Positions 59,280 to 64,000 of a DNA stretch of 64,000 bases are shown one piece after another. Made by a program: the position numbers and the translations under genes. This DNA comes from Iodobacter fluviatilis (GTDB taxonomy: Bacteria > Pseudomonadota > Gammaproteobacteria > Burkholderiales > Chitinibacteraceae). The notes beneath the pieces are model-generated. The model made no database searches, had not been told where the DNA came from, and saw nothing but the letters and a program-made list of their open reading frames with translations. Position 1 is the stretch's first letter. Each line of letters starts with the position of its first letter. The stretch covers positions 2,976,001 through 3,040,000 of the forward strand of contig NZ_CP025781.1 in the NCBI RefSeq assembly GCF_004194535.1. Reading direction: 5' to 3'.

Positions 59280-59558
59280 ATGCAAGAGCATGAAAAAAAT
59301 CTGGTTTGGTTGCTGTTGCTGGGGGCCGCGATTGGCCTAGGCAAGCTGCTTGTCTCTCAAGAAGAGCTGACTGTTCGCCTGGTGATTGGCCGCTCAATTT
59401 TGGGTAGTGCCACCACGGCGGTGGCAGGTGCGTTGCTGATTCAAATCCCGGATTTGCCACCGCTGGCGCTCATGGCCGTCGGTTGCGCTCTAGGGATTAC
59501 CGGCGCTCAGTTCCTTGAGATGTGGCTAAAGAAGCAAGTTTTAAAACTGAAGAGGTGA
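59280..59558 (+). CDS. Holin
   Basis: 92 aa with GGAG upstream. Two to three hydrophobic segments (LVWLLLLGAAIGLGKLLV, LGSATTAVAGALLIQIPDLP, LALMAVGCALGITGAQFLEM) and a short charged tail (KKQVLKLKR) fit a phage holin. It is first in the lysis region, and its stop overlaps the next start (TGATG). Forms the inner-membrane lesion that times lysis. Confidence 0.8.
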   Translation: MQEHEKNLVWLLLLGAAIGLGKLLVSQEELTVRLVIGRSILGSATTAVAGALLIQIPDLPPLALMAVGCALGITGAQFLEMWLKKQVLKLKR

Positions 59559-59971
59559 TGATGCAACTGCTACTAAAACGCGATTTCTTTACTACCGAGT
59601 CCACAACCGGCGTGCTGTCGATCGATGGTGTGTTTCAGTGTTTTGTGCTGGAAGACGTAGACAGAAAGCTAGAAGCAGGCGGGGCTAAAATCTACGGCCA
59701 GACGGCAATCCCGCGAGGGATTTACCCTCTAACAGTTACATACAGTCCCCGCTTTAAAAAGCCCTTGCCGTTGCTCTCTGGTGTGAAAGGCTTTGATGGT
59801 ATCCGTATCCACTGCGGCAATAGCGCAGCGGATACCGAAGGCTGCTTACTGGTGGGGAATGCGCGCTGGTTGAATAAAGTCGGCGGCTCGCGCATTGCTT
59901 ACGATGCGATTTTTACAAAAATCAAAGCTGCGCTGGATCGTAAAGAAGCCGTGACGCTTGAAATTAAATAG
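59558..59971 (+). CDS. DUF5675-like protein in endolysin position
   Basis: 137 aa from the ATG at 59558. LLLKRDFFTTESTTGVLSID, FVLEDVDRKL, IPRGIYPLTVTYSPRF and GIRIHCGNSAADTEGCLLVG match the DUF5675 family, which is common in phage lysis modules. The conserved His, Asp, Glu and Cys suggest a hydrolase-like site, but its enzymatic activity is not known to me. It stands directly after the holin, the usual place of the endolysin. Confidence 0.75.
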   Translation: MMQLLLKRDFFTTESTTGVLSIDGVFQCFVLEDVDRKLEAGGAKIYGQTAIPRGIYPLTVTYSPRFKKPLPLLSGVKGFDGIRIHCGNSAADTEGCLLVGNARWLNKVGGSRIAYDAIFTKIKAALDRKEAVTLEIK

Positions 59972-59979
59972 GGGCTGCC

Positions 59980-60282
59980 GTGAGAGCTTTTGAATTTAAT
60001 GGGCAAGCCACGGCCATCGGCCCCGGTGTTTTCGCATTGGTATTGCCCCGCAATTGTTTTGGGGCGGTGCTGATGTTAAAAAATATGGGGGGCGGTGATG
60101 CTACGGTTGCTGTGAATGTGGGCACGTCAACAGCAATAAAAGTACCTGTAGCCCCTGCGTCTACGCTGGCAGCAGGAACAAGCGGGGCGGTGACGATTCC
60201 AGCTAATTTCGCCTTTCTAGAGCTAAGCCTATCCGGTGTGGGTTTTGTTGTGAGCGGTGAAATTGAGGGAGGCGGGCACTGA
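59980..60282 (+). CDS. Small phage structural-like protein
   Basis: 100 aa from a GTG at 59980. Beta-rich and Gly/Ala-rich (MLKNMGGGDATVAVNVGTST, ANFAFLELSLSGVGFVVSGE). Its stop overlaps the next start by one base. Possibly a decoration or fibre protein. Its presence between holin and spanins is unusual. Confidence 0.55.
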   Translation: MRAFEFNGQATAIGPGVFALVLPRNCFGAVLMLKNMGGGDATVAVNVGTSTAIKVPVAPASTLAAGTSGAVTIPANFAFLELSLSGVGFVVSGEIEGGGH

Positions 60283-61076
60283 TGCCAGTTAAAACCGTTT
60301 TACGCGCTCAATTATTCGATAAATTTTTCACGCTGCAGGATCAGGTGATTCAGCGGCTGAGATTAAGCGGTGGCAGCTTGTGGGTGCCATCGCTAGCAGA
60401 TAATGCGTTGATGGCTGACGGCTCTGGTGGTGTTGCGATCGATGGGCAGGTGGGCTATGTGCGGGATTTGGCTTCTGGCACACACCAAACGCAGGCAACA
60501 ACCGCAAATAAACCTTTGCTTAGGCGTGGAGTGGTGACGGGGGGAGTGTCTGCTGCGACTGGCCAGCTATGGTGGGAATTTGACGGGGTGAACGATACGT
60601 TAGCTAGCCCTATTTCCCCTCCGAGTAATGAATTAGCGCTGATTGGTAGCGGGTTTTTTAACACTCAAGTTACGGCTACTCACCAAGCACTTGCCAGTAA
60701 ACGAAATACGACGGCAGAAGGGATTTTGTACAAAACCCCTGCTGGTGGCTTAGAAACATGGTCTTCCAATGCTGGTGGCGCTTGGCGAGGAGTTCCAGTC
60801 GGCAGCTTGCTGGCAGCTAACACGCCATTCGTATTGTCGTCGATCGGGGCACTGGCAAGCCAAACGGGGCGGCTCAATGGAGGTTCAAATACTGCGGTGT
60901 CCGCAGGCAGAGCGGGAGTGGCAACGCCTATTCGTATTGGCTCAATAGAGGGGAGCGCCTTTTATTGGGGTGGTGGCATATACGGCTTAATTGCCGTTGC
61001 TGCTGCACCATCTGCATCTGATTTGGCTTTGTATGAAAAATACCTTGCCAGCTTGTCGGGAGTGGCCCTGTTATGA
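60282..61076 (+). CDS. LamG-like (concanavalin-type) phage protein
   Basis: 264 aa. The segment GQLWWEFDGVNDTLASPISP, FVLSSIGALASQTGRLNGGS and IRIGSIEGSAFYWGGGIYGL follow the pattern of concanavalin-like LamG domains found in phage fibre and tail proteins that bind sugars. Coupled to the preceding gene. Could be a receptor-binding accessory. Confidence 0.6.
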   Translation: MPVKTVLRAQLFDKFFTLQDQVIQRLRLSGGSLWVPSLADNALMADGSGGVAIDGQVGYVRDLASGTHQTQATTANKPLLRRGVVTGGVSAATGQLWWEFDGVNDTLASPISPPSNELALIGSGFFNTQVTATHQALASKRNTTAEGILYKTPAGGLETWSSNAGGAWRGVPVGSLLAANTPFVLSSIGALASQTGRLNGGSNTAVSAGRAGVATPIRIGSIEGSAFYWGGGIYGLIAVAAAPSASDLALYEKYLASLSGVALL

Positions 61077-61262
61077 ATTTAATTACAATCACTTCCCATC
61101 GCATTGGCTGATCCCGCCCACATTGTCAGAGTGCCAACAGTTTTGCGATGCGGTGGTGATTAATTAGTTATCCACAGTTTTAGTGGGTAAAGCGGTGAGT
61201 CATATTGCGGTAACCCAATCAATACAAGCGCCTTATGTGGGCGCTCTTTTTTTAGGCAAAAA
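61077..61262. other. Gap with DnaA-box motif and terminator
   Basis: Contains a consensus DnaA box TTATCCACA at 61168-61176 and an AGCGCC/GGGCGCT hairpin with a T-run (61227-61253). A frame ending at 61163 (NYNHFPSHWLIPPTLSECQQ) looks protein-like and may be the remnant or coupled end of a small gene, but it has no good start. Confidence 0.5.
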
Positions 61263-61751
61263 ATGACATTTATTCAAAAAAGTTTACTTGGCCTAGCGCT
61301 GCTGTTTGGTTTTTTTGCGCTGGGTATGGCAACAGGTTGGCACTACGGCGCTGGCCGCGTTCAATCGCAGTGGGATTTAGCGATCGCCGATGCAGAAAAG
61401 ACAGTGAACAAAGCGCAGCTAAATAACGCCGTGGCCACGGTGCAGGTGGTTACAAAATACGTCGATAAAGTGCGCATCGTGCGCGAGCAGGGCCAAACCA
61501 TAATCAAAGAGGTTCCGATCTATGTTACTCAAGAAAACGATGCTGCTGCTGTTATCAACAATGGCTTTGTCAGCGTGTGGAACGCCGCAAACAGTGGTAA
61601 TCCGCCCGACGCCCCCAGAGCTGCTGATGCACAAACCAGCGGGGTTAAGCTCTCTGAAGTTGCAGAGCAACACAGCATCGAGGCCGGTTACTGCAGAGAA
61701 GTCGAGCAGCAATTGACGGCGCTGCAGGGGTGGTTAGCGGATGGGTACTGA
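61263..61751 (+). CDS. Rz: Inner-membrane spanin Rz
   Basis: 162 aa. N-terminal membrane helix LLGLALLFGFFALGMATGWH, then a periplasmic coiled-coil region (SQWDLAIADAEKTVNKAQLN). It contains an entire Rz1 gene in the +1 frame. The spanin pair fuses inner and outer membranes at the end of lysis. No conventional ribosome-binding site is obvious; AGGCAAAAA precedes the ATG. Confidence 0.88.
   Translation: MTFIQKSLLGLALLFGFFALGMATGWHYGAGRVQSQWDLAIADAEKTVNKAQLNNAVATVQVVTKYVDKVRIVREQGQTIIKEVPIYVTQENDAAAVINNGFVSVWNAANSGNPPDAPRAADAQTSGVKLSEVAEQHSIEAGYCREVEQQLTALQGWLADGY
61522..61716 (+). CDS. Rz1: Outer-membrane lipoprotein spanin Rz1 (nested in Rz)
   Basis: 64 aa in the +1 frame inside Rz. Lipoprotein signal MLLKKTMLLLLSTMALSACG with a lipobox Cys; the mature part is short with prolines (IRPTPPELL). 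Fully nested, as in many lambdoid phages. Confidence 0.85.
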   Translation: MLLKKTMLLLLSTMALSACGTPQTVVIRPTPPELLMHKPAGLSSLKLQSNTASRPVTAEKSSSN

Positions 61752-61774
61752 TCCCATTCATTATGGGATCAGTA
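61746..61774 (+). terminator. Hairpin after Rz
   Basis: Perfect 12-bp inverted repeat TACTGATCCCAT with its complement and a 5-nt loop, covering the Rz stop. It lacks a U-run. Confidence 0.6.
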
Positions 61775-61788
61775 TAAGCAAGGTTTAA

Positions 61789-61829
61789 AAAAAACACGAA
61801 TAGGAAAATAAATCCTATTCGTGTTTTTT
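61789..61829. repeat. Inverted 17-bp arm-site repeat / bidirectional terminator
   Basis: AAAAAACACGAATAGGA (61789-61805) and its exact complement (61813-61829), loop AAATAAA. Shares 16 bp with 19701-19716 near attL. Could serve as integrase arm sites and as a terminator with A- and T-runs on both strands. Confidence 0.7.
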
Positions 61830-61864
61830 GTTGTTTGTAACTCTATGATTTTACTTGTTATTTA

Positions 61865-61954
61865 TTATGTGTTGAACCCATCCAGCATCGGTGCAATGGA
61901 ATAACGGCGGCTAGGTTTTATATCTGTAACTTGTTGATTTTCTTGCGTATTCAT
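61865..61954 (-). pseudogene. dusA: Displaced dusA 5' end
   Basis: 29 codons from the ATG at 61954: MNTQENQQVTDIKPSRRYSI, then APMLDGFNT and stop TAA at 61865. The RRYSIAPMLD part is the DusA start region; after the crossover the frame enters phage sequence and stops. Its first 15 residues differ from those of the intact gene, so this 5' end came from the chromosome or from an earlier element. Confidence 0.9.
61881..61888. other. attR core
   Basis: TCCAGCAT, identical to 19532-19539, inside the displaced dusA 5' end. Confidence 0.8.
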
Positions 61955-62085
61955 TGTTTCTACTTATTTGTATATTGATTAATTATTGTGCATTTGGGGC
62001 TGTTTTTTGCTACCGATGCTACGAATTTTGCTTCGTGGTGGTGCATGTAGCACCGCTGTAGAACTCGTGTAGCACATAGGAAAAA

Positions 62086-63102
62086 ATGGCAACAATGAGT
62101 CAAACAAAGGCAGCTGATGGTTCATTGTCCTATCGCGCACAGGTTCGGGTCAAACGCGGCGGTCAGATAATTTATTCTGAGGCCAAAACATTCTCGAAAG
62201 AAAAGCTGGTAAAGGATTGGGCAGCAAAGTTAGAGCAGGCATTAAAGGGTGATGGAGCAGTGGAATGGCACAAAATTGCCAAGCTGCTCGTTAGTGAATT
62301 ATTACGTCGTTATATTGATGAAGTTGGGGAAGTGCAGAAGTTTGGCAGGACCAAGCGTCATGTCATGGAAAACCTGATCAAAAAGCCTATTGCTAAAAAA
62401 TGGATTGGTGATTTAACCGCCGCAGATGTGATTGCCCATTGCAAGCTGCGCCTGGGTGAGGGGGGCTGGCCCTTCTACAATTACCCAGGATGTTATTTAT
62501 CTGGGGTCGGCATTGGGGTGAGCGTAGAGTTGTGGCGAATGAACTGGCTGAGCTATTGGTATATAAACCGAAAGCTTTTCAGCACAGCAAAACGCCGCTG
62601 ATGGCGGATATTATTCGTTTTGCCATCAGCACTTGCATGCAGCAAGAAGAAATCTGCAAGGCTTTGTGGATGGATGTACATGAAGCTAAGCACACTCTAT
62701 TAGTCCGGCAACGTAAAGATCCATCCAAGAACGAAATAAATAAATGATCAAGAAATCCCTTTGTTTGGCAATGCGAGGGAGATTTTGCAGCGCCAGCCCA
62801 AGACAGACCCCTGCATCTTCTCTTATAACCACAGCTCTGTTGGTGCAGCATTTATTCGTATGTGCAAGGCGCTGGCCATTGAGGACCTGAGATTTCACGA
62901 CTTGCGGCATGAGGGTATTAGCCGACTGTTTGAGGCTGGATATCAAATACAGGAAGTGGCTATGGTCTTTGGCCATAAGTCATGGGGAAGTTTGCGCCGC
63001 TATACCAATCAGCGGCTAGAATCACTGCATGGTAAGTATGAAGTGCTGTCATCGTTATCTTCAGCAGCCGTGAAGGTGATCGGTGGGGCTGCAGAGGCCT
63101 AG
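62086..63102 (+). pseudogene. Decayed second dusA integrase
   Basis: Three overlapping frames (62086-62601, to 62747, 62761-63102) together align with the whole integrase at 19726. The first has ADVIAHCKLRLGEGG; a frameshift near 62465-62475 moves the match (ITQDVIYLGSALG) to another frame, with stops; MADIIRFAISTCMQQEEICK follows; after a second shift near 62745 comes FHDLRHEGISRLFEAGYQIQ and LRRYTN. The catalytic Arg (AMRLGEI in the intact copy) is replaced by Gln (CMQQEEI). It starts 131 bp from the dusA remnant, the same layout as the active integrase. Confidence 0.88.
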
Positions 63103-63148
63103 CCGGCAGAAGAGTTGCCTGTTTGGCAGAAAACTGATCGACGATAAA

Positions 63149-63188
63149 GCTTAAAAGAAAACCTGCTGTTGCAGGTTTTCTTTTAAGC
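63149..63188. terminator. Bidirectional terminator
   Basis: Perfect 18-bp inverted repeat (63149-63166 with 63171-63188) with a TGTT loop and T-rich runs on both sides, between the integrase pseudogene and the convergent ankyrin-like gene. Confidence 0.88.
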
Positions 63189-63212
63189 TAAGTGGCTATA
63201 GTATTTTTTTAT

Positions 63213-64000
63213 TTATTTGGTTTTATTGTTTAATATATTAACTTCCTTCATCTTCGATTCATTTTTTCTTAGTTCTTTACCGCAAACAGCGCCATGCTCA
63301 AGTAAAATACTTATCATTTCTTTTTTTGAGTATTTGATTGCATTATCCAGCATGGTATCTCCACTATTCACGGTTGTAAATTTCTTGTTAGGTTCTACCA
63401 ATTTAAGGTCCAGAAATATTTTTAGTATTCTACTGTCAGAAGATTTATCGCTTAGAATGTATGCTATGCCGCCATCGTATGACGACATTTTATGTGTATC
63501 TTCTTTGCTAAAATTGAACTTTGAAAACAAATATTCAACAATATCAGGTTTTGATTTTTTAATGGCAATTCCCATTGCTTTACATGCATCGTCCTTGTTC
63601 TTTATGTGGGCAGAAAGCTCTTCAATGTTAGATGCACTAATTGCTTCGCCCAACCTTATTTCTCGTAACTGAACTTTTTTAAAATTGGTTGTGCTAACCA
63701 TTCGTGGGATATGGAACTCTGGTTGAAATACAAAGTTGAGGACTCTATCTAAATCCTTATTCCCTAGGTTTTTATTTAGGACAAATTCCTTAAATTTGTT
63801 ATCAGTACTATTTCTCAAAAAATCGATAAGATGTAGTCCCAGCGCAACCTTCAAGTCCTTAGCGTTATAAATAGGTATATCATGTCGGCCATTTTCTCCA
63901 TGTACATACCTTTCTATTTCGTTTCTAACTTGAGAAAATTGAGATATGAAATCTTTATGTTCATGAGTAAATGCAGGTGGTACTTTGTTATCAAAGTGAT
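63213..64000 (-). CDS. Ankyrin-repeat-like protein (5' end beyond window)
   Basis: The frame is open from the stop at 63213 to the window edge with no stop, so the start lies outside. Sequence upstream of the apparent TTG at 63854 continues in frame (RYVHGENGRHDIPIYNAKDL), so that TTG is not the start. Ankyrin-like repeats: CKAMGIAIKKSKPDIVEYLF, then TMLDNAIKYSKKEMISILLE HG-type helices. AT-rich relative to the prophage, which suggests separate acquisition, perhaps as cargo of the older dusA element. Partners unknown. Confidence 0.75.
   Translation of the reverse strand, partial: HFDNKVPPAFTHEHKDFISQFSQVRNEIERYVHGENGRHDIPIYNAKDLKVALGLHLIDFLRNSTDNKFKEFVLNKNLGNKDLDRVLNFVFQPEFHIPRMVSTTNFKKVQLREIRLGEAISASNIEELSAHIKNKDDACKAMGIAIKKSKPDIVEYLFSKFNFSKEDTHKMSSYDGGIAYILSDKSSDSRILKIFLDLKLVEPNKKFTTVNSGDTMLDNAIKYSKKEMISILLEHGAVCGKELRKNESKMKEVNILNNKTK

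Larger units (their letters stand above)
19532..61888. mobile_element. Lambdoid prophage integrated in dusA
   Basis: Bounded by an 8-bp core TCCAGCAT at 19532-19539 and 61881-61888, each inside a dusA 5' end. It contains integrase, a repressor/Cro switch, replication genes, terminase, a complete lambda-type siphovirus head and tail set and lysis genes. I see no disrupted structural gene, so it could be an intact, inducible prophage. dusA is a known integration site for a family of tyrosine integrases. Confidence 0.92.

Noticed and set aside
61168-61176. Consensus DnaA box as an origin
   Set aside because: Only one box and far from replication genes; the iteron region at 35652-35777 is a better origin candidate.

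Overview
The window reads as a chromosomal segment of a betaproteobacterium, probably Neisseriales/Chromobacteriaceae (Iodobacter/Chitinibacter-like). This placement is inferred from the type IV minor-pilin operons, HemW, RdgB and DusA sequences and from a lambda-type prophage of beta/gamma-proteobacterial flavour; no rRNA or tRNA gene is present to confirm it.

Layout. (1) 1-15.5 kb, all on the minus strand: a partial Ig-like lipoprotein, then two complete tandem paralogous minor-pilin operons, each ordered pilE-fimT-pilV-pilW-pilX-pilY1 in the direction of transcription and each closed by a strong hairpin. (2) 15.7-19.6 kb: housekeeping genes hemW, a small unknown gene, rdgB, a retropepsin-like protease and dusA, with a nested inverted-repeat element between hemW and the small gene. 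(3) 19.53-61.89 kb: a roughly 42 kb lambdoid prophage integrated in the 5' end of dusA. The host gene keeps an intact reading frame because the phage supplies a new 5' end. The displaced 5' end survives as a 29-codon remnant at 61865-61954. (4) 62.1-63.1 kb: a frameshifted second integrase with the same spacing to the dusA remnant, so the locus was hit at least twice. (5) 63.2 kb to the edge: an ankyrin-like protein running off the window.

Prophage logic. Integrase lies next to attL. A leftward early operon (20.9-27.1 kb) starts at a promoter whose -10 box sits in a perfect 15-bp palindrome (27249-27263). The same palindrome overlaps the rightward promoter at 31065-31079 next to a CI-like/Cro-like pair, so one repressor probably controls both. 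The early operon holds RdgC, a dNMP-kinase-like protein, a PrtN-like regulator and a TraK/TraL-like pair preceded by seven iterons spaced exactly 11 bp. Between cI and the left promoter, in the position of lambda rexAB, lies a cassette: HTH protein, HipA-like kinase, unknown protein, hotdog thioesterase, then a lipoprotein. Rightward come Cro, CII-like, a TOPRIM primase-helicase, an iteron-rich putative origin, terminase, an inserted higBA pair, a Q-like antiterminator with a near-consensus late promoter and terminator, and a complete lambda-like head and tail module (W, B, fused protease-capsid, FII, U, V, G/GT with a -1 frameshift signal, H, M, L, K, I, J). Last come the lysis genes (holin, DUF5675-like protein, nested Rz/Rz1).

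The strongest candidates for undescribed biology are the rex-position HipA-like-kinase/thioesterase cassette and the TraK/TraL-like ATPase module with its phased 11-bp iteron array. All family names come from reading motifs by eye; no database search was run.
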